From positions 6,714,920-6,778,919 of the forward strand of contig OY848923.1 in the NCBI GenBank assembly GCA_963693285.1: DNA of 64,000 nt, read 5' to 3'. The DNA comes from Xestospongia muta. Taxonomy: Eukaryota > Porifera > Demospongiae > Haplosclerida > Petrosiidae. The translations under genes and the position numbers were made by a program. Below are positions 22,302-34,689 of this stretch, one piece after another. The first letter of the stretch is position 1. Every line of letters begins with the position of its first letter. The notes below the pieces were generated by a model. The model did no database searches, had not been told where the DNA came from, and worked only from the letters and a program-made list of their open reading frames with translations.

Positions 22302-23563
22302 ATGGCGACTATTGTAGGCGAGCTTATTAGCAAGAAACCAGTGGAACTAAAACCTGTTCCTGACCAACCAGGCTACTATTACGTTCCACAAAGAACAGAA
22401 TTCATTGTTAAAAGTAAGTACCTTGTATGCTATAAGCCTAGCAGCTGTTTACTTGGTATAATAGCAATACAGATAATACATCTTACCTACTTCTCGTCTT
22501 ATTTGTCAGAAGATAGCCTTCCATATGAACAACAAAGCCTTGTGGGGGGATTGTCTAGTAAGATGTCACTAACACTTTCTCCTAAAGGAGATACAAGTAT
22601 GGTTGATGGACGACATATTGAATATTACGTGATCCCAAATAATACTGAATTTGTTCTCAGAAGAAAACATCATGGTAAATGTATCATGAGTACCAAGGTA
22701 ACTAACTGTATACATGATATGTCTGTATTCTTATATAGGGAGTGCTGAAAGTAAAGTTATAAATCTAATCACTCATATTCACAACTATTATGATGAGCCT
22801 CGTCTTATTAAACATTGTGAAAATGATAAAGAAACAATCCTAGTAGCAATTAATGATTTTATTGTTCAAGGTGTGTGTGTCTGTGTGTGTTTAGTCATCA
22901 TTCATTACATACTGACTTTATTTTACTGCATTAACTCTGTTTGTGACACAGTAACAACATATCTAATAAAATAGCTTTTCCAATATTTATGATAATAATA
23001 TTCAATGCATTATACATCAATACACAATTATTATTACTAGTGCATTTCCTTTTTTGTTGCAGAAGAAGATACTGTGAAGATATGTCTAGCTTGTGACTTT
23101 TACCCAGAAGATGTACTTGATCATTTAACGAAAATTGTTGCTGAAATATATGAGGTAAGCTAATAATAATGCACTGTGAAAATTAATATATTACTTTTAC
23201 AACTAATGAATGGAACATTATGGCATCCAAAATTTATGTAAATTACTCACTGTATAATTTGTTGTTTTGTAATAGTAATATCCCATACCAACAAATTGTA
23301 CAGTGAGTAATTTACGTCATAATTTTTGATTCCATAGTAATCCATCCATTGAAGTTACAAATTTGTTGTTCAAATAACAAAATTCACAGTGTGATGTTTA
23401 ATCTTTATTAACTTAGTATAATGTAACAACATCATATCTCTTATTTATATAGCGTTACCATCAAAACCATTCAATTCTTAAAACTGGCATTTCTTTCAGT
23501 ATCAAAGTATCACCCACACATCTATATTTCTTCTCAAGAGAAGAAAAACAAGTAATTCCTTAA
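22302..23563 (+). CDS. CP-E1: CP-family protein with shortened C-terminus
   Basis: Exons 22302-22413, 22510-22674, 22739-22870, 23063-23154 and 23453-23563, about 203 residues; phases 1, 1, 1, 0. Modules in order: an N-terminal YYVPQRTEFIVK strand motif, a second YVIPNNTEFVLR motif, the SAES-starting module, then VKICLACDFYPEDVLDHLTK. Nearly identical to CP-E2 in exons 1-3. In the last exon the frame ends early (KQVIP then TAA), where CP-E2 runs about 42 residues further. The lost sequence persists downstream as a frameshifted relic, with repeated tails near 23600-23700 and 23800-23900. Intron 4 carries a MITE absent from CP-E2. It is probably degrading, although the first four exons are intact. 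No membrane segment. Function unknown. Confidence 0.62.
23172..23391. repeat. MITE-like element in CP-E1 intron 4
   Basis: A 220-bp insertion bounded by CACTGTGAA and TTCACAGTG. Its inside forms an inverted repeat (AATTACTCACTGT... / ...ACAGTGAGTAATTTACGTCA). The matching CP-E2 intron is only about 74 bp and lacks it. A related sequence lies in DTM3 intron 1 around 50040-50250. Confidence 0.8.
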
Positions 23564-25154
23564 AGAAATATTAAGATTGACAACATTGATATTAAGCCTT
23601 CTACAAGTTCACTTAACTCCAAACGTACAAGAAATAATATCAAAACTATCATAGCAAAACAATTAAAGTCAAAATTATAAGTAAGTGTTAGTGTGTAATA
23701 GTTTCACATTAATATAGTATAGATCTAGTAGAGTTCAGTCTGGATTGAAACATTTTATTGTATTTCTGCTTAAAGCTATTATCATTAGAATAAAACCTAT
23801 CAAAACTGTCATAGTTAATCAATTGAGTCCACTTTATAAGTAAGTATTAGTATATGCAATAGTATAGTGTGAACTATTATGTTCCAATCTACACATTATT
23901 TATGCAGTAAAAAGATTTGTCATGACATAGTAGAGCACTACATTACAAAGCCTAAAATTAAGGTTAGTAGTGACTAAAAGGCTAGTAGTTACTTGGTTGG
24001 TCTACTAGTACATTATTTCATAATTGAACAGATGTGTGAATGACACTTCATAAGGGAAAACCCCTTTTTGAAGCCACACTTTGAGGTTTTTCAAAGTGAT
24101 TAATTGTTTTCATTAAAGCACATCCCTAAAAGGTATTTGTCTCTGACAAATTGTCTTGAAAAATCAAGTAAAAATCCACATAATTACAAAATGAAAATAG
24201 ACTTAAAGCATTATTTTTACTTCTTAAAACAACAAGCTGGACATGTACTACTACTAATGTTAGTGTTGAGTTATTATGAATTTATTGAAGTTATTATGAT
24301 GAAGCGTTTGCCATGTTATGATTACCATTAAATATAGCTACTAGTTTTTGGGAGATATTTTAGGACCTGCTACATTGATATAACAAATGTTTAGTAGAGT
24401 TCAGTCTGAATAATAAATGATCGTTGTATTAGTGCTAAGAATTATTAGTTGATTTTACCTATATATTATATTAGTTAGTGCATAGTATGAAATTAAAAAG
24501 GTGGACTTAGAAGTAAATAGGATGCAACATGTTGTTAATAATTATTTGGGCAAAATTTTCATCTATAAGCAATTACAAAATACGATTAAAGATTTGAATA
24601 TAAAACTCATTTGCGCATTGAGGCTAATTGAACTTGGATATACAAGAAATAGATAAAAGTATGAAAGAAAAGTTGTTACATATTCTTGCTGGCCCTAAAT
24701 ATTTTTCATTCCTCCTAGATGTATTATGTAAATAGTCATGTTATCCAAATTATAAGTGTTTATTGAAACTAGAACACTGGTTGATAACCAAATACTATGT
24801 AAACTCAGATAATGTTATCATCTGTGTAATATGTATTCTGTTATTTTAGGGTTTCCACACCATATGCCAATTCACTACAAAGATTAATTTTTTTCCTTTT
24901 TAAGTGTTAAATATTTTGTGATGCTTCAGTATTTGACTAAGACTTGTTGTAATGGCATTTTAAATATAAATTGTGATATACAAATATCAATTATTACTTA
25001 TCAAAAACACTTAAGGTAAATATTGGAACTTCTATCTTATCTACTTTAAACATATAAAATCAACTCAATTTCATTATCACAACAAATTGGATGTTTAAAA
25101 TAACTGTTATATCCTTTTTAAAAGTATGAATATTCAATAGAAATGAAATTTACA
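23564..25154. other. Convergent region with CP-E tail fragments
   Basis: Contains one or two partial copies of the CP-E last-exon tail (near 23600-23700 and 23790-23880, ATCAAAACTGTCATAG words). Otherwise AT-rich sequence paralogous to 27281-28028. No intact gene. Confidence 0.55.
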
Positions 25155-25560
25155 TACAGTGACATTTATAACATATTATATTGATCAGAATCTCGTTTCA
25201 ATTACTTATATCACGAAAATGCATATATTACAACACTATTTAATTGAAAAAACACTGCTAGAAAAGGTCATAATAGCAAAGGACATTAAGATGAGGCTGT
25301 CTAGATTCCTTGGTACAATGCAACAGGAACATTGTCCATTGTAGAAACATCAAGAGTGATATTAACCTAGAATATTCAAGTCAACAAAAACAAAGATCTA
25401 CATAAGTTCATTTGAGTCTTAATTTGATCTGCCAAAACGTAATATCACTAAGAATAAATATATACACTGTGCATACTCTCTTGGTCACACATCTGACCCT
25501 GATATAGAAGGTGATTTCTTTTTAAACAAAAAACTTCATTCTCCAAGTAGTACTTGAACC
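25155..25560 (-). pseudogene. C-terminal fragment of a DTM gene
   Basis: This matches the 3' end of DTM1 (28020-28420). Both have TGATCAGAATCTCGTTTC at the C-terminus, the TTATAATAGC/GGACATTA membrane-helix stretch and AGACTGTCTAGATTCCTT-like words. Frameshifts and stops break it, and the ectodomain and DEDs are missing. It is the decayed partner of CP-E1 in the tail-to-tail arrangement. Confidence 0.8.
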
Positions 25561-25984
25561 TTTTCTTTTGTCAGATTGTTGTCAATTATTACAAGTTGAT
25601 ATTTATATAAATCTACTTGATCTAATATATTATAAAATCCATCTCTTAAATAGTCCTTGAAGTTTAGAGGAATTTCCAGTGATTATTACATTATTGCTTA
25701 CATAGTTTTTTAGTCTTATTGATATGAGTAGCGTTTCTTTCAATTGAAGCTAATGTAGGTAGGTGTTTGTAGTTTTATGAAATTAAACAAGAATTACTTT
25801 TGAGTCCAAGTATATTAATAATTATTTGAAAGTCCTATAATTTAAGATGCTTTTACACTTTTAAAATGAAGATATGGAGTATACTTTTGGTTAGGCTAAA
25901 TATATAGCCATTACATACAATAGATCAATTATCACAAATTATTAATAATTTCAGTATATGCGTGAGTAATATTGCATATATAAC

Positions 25985-26082
25985 CAATAAATCATTGACC
26001 TCAAGCCAGTATGGGGATTTTTGACCCTTGAGGGCACATTGACAAAATCATAGGAAACCTGACTGAAGAAAGTATTCAAGAT
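25985..26082 (+). promoter_or_regulatory. Conserved upstream block of CP-E2
   Basis: Counterpart of 22205-22301: TTTTTGACCCTTGAGGGCAC, then ACAAAATCATAGGAA and CCTGACTGAA right before the ATG. Confidence 0.5.
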
Positions 26083-27280
26083 ATGGCGACTATTGTAGGC
26101 GAGCTAATTAGCAAGAAACCAGTGGAACTAAAACCTGTTCCTGACCAACCAGGCTACTATTACGTTCCACAAAGAACAGAATTCATTGTTAAAAGTAAGT
26201 ACCTTGTATGCTATAAGCCTAGCAGCTGTTTACTTGGTATAATAGCTAGTACAGATAATACATCTTACCTACTTCTCGTTTTATTTTTTCAGAAGATGGT
26301 CTTCCACATGAACAACAAAGCCTTGTGGGGGGATTGTCTAGTAAGATGTCAGTAACACTTTCTCCTAAAAGAGATGCAACTATATTTGATGGACGACATA
26401 TTCTTGAATATTACGTGATCCCAAATAATACTGAATTTGTTCTCAGAACAAAACATCATGGTAAGTGTATCATGAGTACCAAGGTAACTAACTGTATACA
26501 TGACATGTCTGTATTCTTATATAGGGAGTGCTGAAAGTAATAAAGTTGTAAATTTTGTCACTTGTGTTCAAAACTATCATTATGAGCCTCGTTTCATTAA
26601 ACGTTGTGAAAATGATGAAGAAACAATTCTAGTGGCAATTAATGATTTTATTGTTCAAGGTATAATATACATGTGTATATGTATGGGCATGCATATAGTT
26701 ATACATATATCATTACATATAGCTGACTTTATTTATTTTTTGTACACATTAAAATTCTATTTTTGACACAGTAACAATGTAGCTAGTAAAATTGTGTTCT
26801 TGGTATTGATGATATTCAATACATTATACATCAATACATGAGTATTGTGACTAAGTCACTTTCTTATTTTGTTACAGAAGAAGATACTGTGAAGATATCT
26901 CTGGCTTGCGACTTTAACCCAGACGATTTACTTGATAGTTTAACTAAAATTGTTGATGATATATATGATGTAAGATACAAAATAATGTTTATTCCTCATT
27001 AACTTAGTATAATATGATAGCATTATATTTTTTATTTATATAGCGTTACCATGAAAACTATCCAATTTATAAAACTGGCATTTCTTTCAGTATCGATATA
27101 TCTACCACATCTCTATATGTCTTTTCGTGTAAAGATAAACAAGTAGTTAAGAAGATAGGAAACACTATTGATGTGTGCCTCATTGATATTGAGCCATCTG
27201 GAAGTTCACTAAACTCCCCAGATACAATAAAGCATATTGGAACTGTCATAGCTGATAAATTGACTCCACCTTATAAGTGA
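26083..27280 (+). CDS. CP-E2: complete CP-family protein
   Basis: Exons 26083-26194, 26293-26460, 26525-26659, 26878-26969 and 27044-27280, about 247 residues; phases 1, 1, 1, 0 with GT-AG borders throughout. The order is YYVPQRTEFIVK, then LTLSPKR-like VTLSPKRD with YYVIPNNTEFVLR, then SAESNKVVNFVTCVQNY, then VKISLACDFNPDDLLDSLTK, then a last module IDVCLIDIEPSGSS...IADKLTPPYK. Exons 2-5 correspond one-to-one, including intron phase, with exons 4-7 of CP-A. No signal peptide or membrane helix, so the protein is probably intracellular. It is the best intact single-module member and lies tail-to-tail with DTM1, about 750 bp apart. Fold and function unknown to me. Confidence 0.75.
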
Positions 27281-28028
27281 GTATAGTAAATAATAGTATA
27301 GTATGAACTAATATGTTCTTATCTATGCACTATTGATTGATACAGTAAGATTTACCAGGATATGGCATTACATTAATATAGGAAAGATCTACTAGAATAC
27401 AGTCTGGATAATAAATAAAATATAATAGTGCGTTAGTGCTAAGAATTCATCACATTACATGAATTTATATAGCTGAAAGAAACAGTTGTTACATATCCTT
27501 CCTGACCCTAAATACCTTCCATCCTTCTTAGATATATTAGATAATATCATGTTATCATTAGAAGTGTTTATAGAAACTAGAATGCTGTTTGATAGCTAAA
27601 TGCTATGTAAACTCAAATAATGTTATCATCTGTGTTATATGTATTCTGTTACTATAGGGTATCGTTACCTGATAATGCAACTCACTGAAAAGCTTAAGTA
27701 TTTTTTTTATTTTTGGAGTGTTAAATATTGTGTGATTTAAATAAGACTTATAGTGATGGCACATTTGAATATAAATTGTGATAACAAGCATCCAGGGTCT
27801 GAAATACAAGTACCAATTAATACTAGCTTCTTTAGAAACACTTAAAGTAGATATGAAATGTTGTTGGTGGACCTTTCTATCTCATTTACTTCAAAAAGAA
27901 AATATCAAATCATTCCATGTAATTTTCACATTACATTCAGTGTTTAAAATAACTGTGGTATCCTGTTTAAAATTAAGAATACTCAATAAAAATGAAATTT
28001 AAAATATAATATTATACATGCAGTGACA
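27281..28028. other. Convergent 3' intergenic between CP-E2 and DTM1
   Basis: AT-rich, with no exon seen. AATAAATAAA-type words follow CP-E2 (near 27408) and could serve as poly(A) signals. Confidence 0.5.
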
Positions 28029-29963
28029 TTATAATATATTGTATTGATCAGAATCTCGTTTCGATTTCTTGTATCGCCAAAATACATATATTACAACGCT
28101 CGTTGACAAACAAATATTGCTGCAAAAGGTTATAATAGCGAAGGACATTACGATGAGACTGTCTAGATTCCTTAATGTAACCGGAAGTTTGTCCCTTGTA
28201 GTAACCTCAAGAGTAACGTTGACCTCTTTTAGAAAATTTGAGTCAATAAATACACAGATTAGTTCATTAGAGTCTAGCTCAAGAATAGATATAGTACAAT
28301 TGAAGTTGTCTTCACTTAAAGTACAATTTTGTTGTTCTAGCACATCAGTATCCACTATTGTCAAGCTTCCATGAACACTGACATTTATATAGACATTCTC
28401 AGTTGATACAACAGCTGCTACATAGTAGAATCCGGTGTCATTTAAAGAAAAGTCAAATACTTGCCCGTTAACTGTTTCATTGATTTGATGACATTGCAAC
28501 GTGTTAGCAATATGTCCTGTTTTTGCCATTATTAAGTAATCATTGAAGTTGTCAAAGAGACAGAATTTAAAAATGAAAGTGAAGTTGCCATTAACCCTTG
28601 CACTGATAATGTATCTGAGGCTACCATTACCAACAGTATAGACGGGGGCGTCACCTATAATATAATTTAATGGAAATCTGTCGTCCTGAAACGATTCATA
28701 ATCCTTAAGGCGGTTTTTTTTGACAAATGAATATGTCATATATTGCAATGTGTCACGATGACCTTTGTAAATTAGAGCATTCGTGAACCTATTGGAATGT
28801 ATGATGACATTTTCAGTTGATAAAGAGTCATAGCAGTTTGGCTTAATAAAAACTGTTGAATTAGCTCCAGCATGCCCTAAAGAAGATGATGTTGATATCA
28901 CAACTTGGTCAGTACTCTTGGCAGCATTTAAATGAAAGATAACACCAAACGCAATAAGGAAGATAGCTGTCAATATCAATGGTAACAATACCAGCAATGT
29001 AGAGTATGCAGTACATTTCCGAGTACAGAACACAGTTTCTAAAATATTATATAGTGTGTTGTTAACAGCCAGAAAAGATATATAGAGGGCTCACCTTTAA
29101 TTGGGAAAGCATTTTCATTTTGTATATTTCCTATTGATACCAACATAAAACTATCATCACCTTTAAAAACGACAGTCTCCTCCATTTCTGTGTTCAAACG
29201 TGTAGCATCAGGAAAACAGTCTAAAAGTGTTTAAATAAAAGGAATTATTATAGTGGTTCGATTAGTGCTTATAGTGAAAGTAAAGTGCCACATTAACTAA
29301 CAAACAATAGCTATATAAGCTGTCTACAAAGGTATGTATCTACTCACCTGTTATATTAAATGGTATTCTCAAATGACTCCAGTCTGGTTCTCGTATACCA
29401 TGTCGTGTACAGTACAGTCTGAGATCATCATGATATTCCATACAACCAACTGCTTCAAACCAAGCAAAAAAGTAGTTTAAGCTCTCTAATGAGATAATAC
29501 CTTTATCTAATAATAATTCCAAAAGATGACAAGGAGACAGGATACGAGTTTGATGATATTCTGGTAGAAATGTTTTTCTAACTATCTCCTTGAGCTGTTC
29601 ATAACATTTACTGTCCATTTTTCCTAATAAGAATGCTACAGTTAACACTAGATCTAAAACTTTGTTCTCTTCAATATGAACTTCAACAGTTACAAATCGA
29701 AGTAGTCCTCGTAAATTGTCTTGTGGAAACCCAACACGAAGAAGAATCTGATAAAGAAATGAGGGTGCATGTTGAGGCATCTTGTGTTCTATCAGTTCAT
29801 AGAGGTCAACAAATGTGTGAGCATTCTCTTGTGGTATATCTAGAAGACGACATACTAGTTTGAGAGAGTGGAGCTGATGGTCACTAAGACCTGGATCAAT
29901 GTTGACTAACAGCACTCGTAATGCCCTTTCTTGACTTTGATGATTCTCTGATTTTACTTCCAT
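28029..29963 (-). CDS. DTM1: tandem-DED, two-helix membrane glycoprotein
   Basis: Exons 29963-29348, 29220-29095 and 29038-28029, about 583 residues; phases 1 and 1. Exon 1 holds two death-effector-like six-helix domains. The first, about residues 14-95, has GLSDHQLHSLKLVCRLLDIP and TFVDLYELIEH. The second, about 100-195, has FLLGKMDSKCYEQLKEIVRK and LLELLLDKGIISLESLN. The RxDL charge motif of classical DEDs is not evident. A Cys-rich segment (CTRKCTAYS) precedes helix 1 (LLVLLPLILTAIFLIAFGV). The ectodomain has ANSTVFIKPNC, TENVIIHS and APVYTVGNGS, with many N-glycosylation sites. Helix 2 (VMSFAIITFCSNICLSTSVV) and a basic tail end the protein. Both ends should be cytosolic. An earlier in-frame ATG at 29987 exists; 29963 matches the start of DTM2. 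Likely a receptor coupling ectodomain events to DED assembly (inference). Confidence 0.8.
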
Positions 29964-30352
29964 CTTTGTTACTGTTAGTATTATCATATGAGTGGCACTA
30001 TTTAGATAACACCACTTGTTTGACCTAATATGGACTTATCATCCACGGAATTTGGACCCTTCCCATTTTATGTCATGTGGTTGCTTGTAGTTTACATAGA
30101 GACAATTTATACTATGTGTATATAGATGTATATACATGTAGTATTGATTCCATATTTGAATACATGGTAAAGTATTACTTGTACAAATACTCTTGTGACT
30201 TTCATGTTATTTGAAGTGTGTAGTCTGGTGTTGCAGTGGGAAGGGTTAGTTCACTATACAAATCAAACATTTAGCTTTTCTATTTAGCCTTCCACTAAAT
30301 ACAAATTGTCCCCCATCTAATGCAGAGCAAGACAATCATAACAATAACAGCA

Positions 30353-30660
30353 TCATATTGATTCAGTTGATGACAATCAGTTATAGTGATTCATCTGATG
30401 ACATAATTAATCATATTGATTCAGTTGATGACAATCAGTTATAGTGATTCATCTGATGACATAATTAATCATATTGATTCAATTGATGACAAACATCAGT
30501 CATGTTGATTCAGTTAGTGACACAGTCACTCAGTTATATTGATTCAGTTAGTGGCACAATCAGTCATACTGATTCATGATCGACAGTCAATCAGTCATAT
30601 TGTTCAGTTAGTAACACATTCAATATAATAATTCAGTTATTAATATTATCAAATTCATTT
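30353..30660. repeat. 58-bp tandem repeat with decayed shorter units
   Basis: Two almost exact 58-bp units built on TGATTCAGTTGATGACAATC and TGATTCATCTGATGACATAA are followed by degenerate units of about 30 bp (TTGATTCAGTTAGTGACAC) to about 30660. Scattered units continue near 31105-31175. Confidence 0.85.
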
Positions 30661-30711
30661 AATGACACAATGAGTTGATTAACTATATCAAAGTTTTATT
30701 TCTTGTCTTAG

Positions 30712-30866
30712 ATCATGTGCATTATGTGGTTATTATCCTTCCTTGTGAAGTTGACGTCGACAGACTTTACAAGAGAGGATGTGGCTATGTAATAACCACA
30801 AAATGCACAAGATTTAACAAAGAAAACTTTGATTTAGCTCATAAACTGATTGTGTCATCAACTTGA
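30712..30866 (+). other. Possible orphan terminal exon
   Basis: Open segment after TCTTGTCTTAG reading HVHYVVIILPCEVDVDRLYK...LIVSST and ending in TGA. Composition looks coding, but no upstream exon or relative was found. It could be a remnant of a CP-like last exon. Confidence 0.25.
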
Positions 30867-31227
30867 TCTCATTGTACCAATAAATTGATATTCAGGTGTG
30901 ACTGCATGTATTATAAACTTAACTTATTTAGATAACCGAAATTGTTGAATCAGTCCATTTTGTCCAAAATGAAATCTTATTAATTTCACTTTCCACAAAA
31001 AGTTCTTTTCTGTGTCATTTATTGTAGACAGATATTACAAGTGTGGGTTTGTCCATTCATTATAGAAATGCTCTAACTGTAACTGAAGAGAGAACATGCT
31101 ATTTCAATTGATTCAGTTAGTGATACAGTTACTTATTCATATTGATTCAGCTTGGTGACATTATCAGTTATGTTGAATCATTTAATAATATTCTATATTA
31201 ATATTTTCAAATATGTGAAAATAATGG

Positions 31228-31400
31228 GTGCTTCTTGGTGTAACTTAACTGATGATGTAACAACTTGTGTCTATGATGATATCACTATGTGTCATAGAGC
31301 TAATAATGTTAGGTTTAATTTAGGTTTTAGGTGATGTCATCATATATGATGACATCACGATGTGTCATTTCATTATGATGTCATCATAGAGAACCACCCT
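31228..31400. repeat. Second copy of the dispersed repeat at 1-178
   Basis: Inverted relative to the copy at the window start. It contains ATGATGACATCA-type palindromes and the shared GGGTGCTTCTTGGTGTAACT edge. Confidence 0.75.
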
Positions 31401-32051
31401 CAAATATCAAGCATGTATTTGCCCACAGTGAACCTATACTAAAGTAGTGTGCATATGCATGCTTGATATTCACCTAAAACTGTTAAAAGTCTCACATAAC
31501 AATAATGAAAGGTTCATAAGAAGAAAACGTACTTCATAGGAAAAAAAACTTCAAAATACAAACAAAGCATTGATTAAGGGTGGGGCTGAGGTGTCATATA
31601 AGATATCAATAATTTTAATTTTCTGTCTATTATGATGAAACTACTGTTGTAAGACCTGACTGAAGTTACATAAAATAACAAAAGTTGTCTCGATAAGAAT
31701 GTTAACTGTTATTATATCTACAACTAGTCAGCTGTTAAAATAGATTTCATAATAATTAAAAAAGTTCAACTTTTACTGAATACTGTATGTGTGCAGGATG
31801 TCAGTAGTTGGCATTTTAAGTTATCTATTTTGACATAGTGTGTATATAAAAATTTACGTCACTGTCAAGGCAACATTGTCTTCTCCAACAATTTTTTGCT
31901 GACTATGACATCAAAAATAGTGTTAATTATTTAGGTGGGTGAAACATCATAATTATTAAAATACATAATGTATAAACAAGTCACTGACTTCCTCTTCCTT
32001 AAAATTTAGTGCGTGCAATCTTCTAAAGTTTGAATTATTTGTAACTCAGTG

Positions 32052-34075
32052 ATGGAATTTGCGAAGTCAAATTCTGATATAAAGAGAGCATTAGGAATCC
32101 AGCTTGTCAACATTGAACCTGGTCTTAGTGATCACCAATTACACTCTCTCAAACTGGCTTGCTTCCTCCTGGATATACCAAGACAACAACTAGAGAGTGC
32201 TGACACATTTATAGATCTCTATCAACTGATAGAATACAAGATGCCTCAACATGCACCCTCACTGGTCTATCAGATGCTTATTCTTGTTGGGTTTCCTAAA
32301 CCACTTTTAAGAGGTTTGCTACCATTTGTTAACATGGAGATTCAATTAGAACAAAACCAGTTGATGGACTTAACTTTGACTTTGTCATTTATACTGGGAG
32401 AAATCCCAGAAAAAAGTTATCAAAAATTCAAAGAACTGTCTCGATTGACATTTCTTCCTGAGTATCATACATCTCGAATCTTGTCACGCTCACATCTTTT
32501 AGAACTGTTACAAGATAAAAATGTTCTTACCCCAAATCATCTAATTTATATGTTTGCATGGCTTCAGGCAGCTGGTTGTCCTCTACAAGTTGAATATCTT
32601 CGAGAATTTTGTGCTCGCCAAAGTCTCGCAGTACCTGATTGGAGTGAATTACAATTACCAGAATTAGGTGAGTTTATATGAATAATTATAAAGATAAGTT
32701 ATTTACTAATTACATAATAATGGCACTTCAATAAAGTCATTTTCCTTTTAGAGATTTGTTTGCTAACAAAATAATTAAATTAATGTCCCTCCTACCTAGC
32801 TCTCATTGTTGTTTTCAAGTATAACCTGCTATGCCTATAAGTTTAGAATTAGTACACAACATCCCAATATAGTCTGTATGATGTTTGTTATACAATTAGG
32901 AGATGATTTTGAAGATGATAATGTTGAAACCGATGGTGCTAGAATTGACAGGCTTATCTTTGAAGTCATGACAAAACATCAAAAATGTAAGTATATTACA
33001 TTAATATTAGAGTTTATGTATACTGTGCACACACCACCATTTTGTAGGTCTTTTCTGTACAGTGAAATGCACAGTATGTTCTATACTATTGGTAGTCATA
33101 CCACTGCTTATAACAATCCTCTCTATTAGTGGTTTTGTTGTTTTTTACAATGGTCTACAGCAAATTTCTTTACATTCAGTTTATGATATTGGAGGTAATA
33201 CATCAGTGATTATTGAACCTAACTGCTACAGCACCTTTTGGACTAAAGAGGTCACTATCAGTAATGTTAAAAAACACGATGCAGGTTATGATCCATTAAT
33301 AGTGACCCTTTATAAGACAAGAAAAAAAAATCTTCATTATAGAAAAAAACAACCAAAAGAAGTAAAATTTTATTTTAATACACCTGGTTTAGATATAAAT
33401 TTACCAATGAACATTCTATATGGTGATGTACCAATTTATTCATCTGGTAATAGTACACTTACTTATGCCTTCAGTTTCAGAGCTGATGTTAACTTTACTA
33501 TTTGTCCTCTTGAACTACACATGTTTAATAACTATCAGGAATTTAATCAATTTATTCATCAATATTCAAATATCAATGGTCCTATTACTAGTTTGAATTG
33601 TACTCTTAATTCAGTGAATTCTACACTTCAAAAGCGCATTGTAAACTTTCATCTCCATCCAAATACTTTCTACTATTTTGCTGCAGGGTTAACGAAAGGT
33701 TTATATGTCAATATAACAATTATTGGACAATTAGAGGAATTTCAAGTCTCAAATCTAACTCCAGAGAAATGTATTTTAAGTTCTGCAGTCGATACCACCT
33801 CCTGCACTATTCCAATAGGTCGTTCAAGTGTAAGCTACACACAAGACTACATCTGTCTTCTTACTCAGTCTAATGATAAACATATAGGAAATATCACTGT
33901 GGATGTAACACCTGCTATCTGGAACATTGGTAGTGTCAGCAATCTCTCGATTAGTATTGTAACTGGTTTTATTACAGTATCTATAATCATTGCTATGATC
34001 TTCTATGTGGTCTGGCATATTAAGAAAGAGTCTGCAATTGTTACACGATACAGTGACTTGCTAAATGATGACTAG
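32052..34075 (+). CDS. DTM2: tandem-DED, two-helix membrane glycoprotein
   Basis: Exons 32052-32667, 32900-32986 and 33048-34075, about 576 residues; phases 1 and 1. Exon 1 encodes DED1 (GLSDHQLHSLKLACFLLDIP, TFIDLYQLIEY) and DED2 (FILGEIPEKSYQKFKELSRL, LLELLQDKNVL). Exon 2 is a short acidic linker. Exon 3 encodes a Cys-rich juxtamembrane segment (CLFCTVKCTVC), helix 1 at about 246-268 (ILLVVIPLLITILSISGFVV), an ectodomain of about 270 residues with NTSVIIEPNC, KEVTISNV, VPIYSSGNST, CPLELHMF and FYYFAAGL, conserved WNIGS, then helix 2 at about 536-557 and a short tail ending YSDLLNDD. Both ends should face the cytosol. At least eight N-x-S/T sites lie in the ectodomain. Tail-to-tail with CP-A. 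All frames are intact. Confidence 0.85.
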
Positions 34076-34689
34076 TTTGGTTTTTAGTAGTTGTCATGTT
34101 TATTTTTTCTGTTAACACTCTTAAATTATTTATTCATCCAAATTATATAAGCTACAATAACTTTAAGTTAGTGATTTTGTCAAATTTTATATCAGTTAAC
34201 AGTGTTAATTTAACACTTTTATATAGATAAATGAACAACCTGTTAGTTTACATCACATCCTTTGATAGACATGTTGGTATATGATCAAGAAAACAGTTAA
34301 GTCATTATTAAGTTATTATATGTATACTAAACATGTATTGTTTAAAAAACATTTCTAGATACTTCTGTTAGTTGGTTTCATTTTACGGTTGTCTACGCTA
34401 ATAATATTAATTGTGTCATACAAAAGTTTTTTTAAATTGACAACTGTGTCTACAAAAGGACATTGCAATTTAAAATATCATTATGTCATCACTTTATGTG
34501 ATTACTTTCTTTTTCAAATATGTCTGAGAGTTGGCCAGACCTCTATTTTAATTGGTCAGGTGATTTAAGGAAAGTTGTTGCTAACCACATGGCCTTACAG
34601 CCATAGTGAGGGTGATGGTGAGATATGTTCCGTCCCATACAGTGCGAAGAAGTCAAATCTAGTTTTAATTAATGTAGTCAAATTTTATT

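Larger units (their letters stand above)
29988..32051. other. Divergent promoter region between DTM1 and DTM2
   Basis: About 2 kb between the two divergently transcribed DTM genes and the mirror axis of the cluster. It holds a 58-bp minisatellite (30353 on), an exon-like segment (30712-30866) and a dispersed repeat (31228-31400). No TATA box or binding site can be assigned with confidence. Confidence 0.55.

Noticed and set aside
27067..27249. 60-codon minus-strand frame within the CP-E2 last exon
   Set aside because: Shadow of the coding + strand exon, which has paralogue support and matching phase.
33062..34075. DTM2 exon 3 as a stand-alone secreted or type II protein starting at 33062
   Set aside because: Phase-matched exons 1 and 2 are present in DTM1, DTM2 and DTM3, and the codon at 33062 lies just after the acceptor in a conserved Cys motif.
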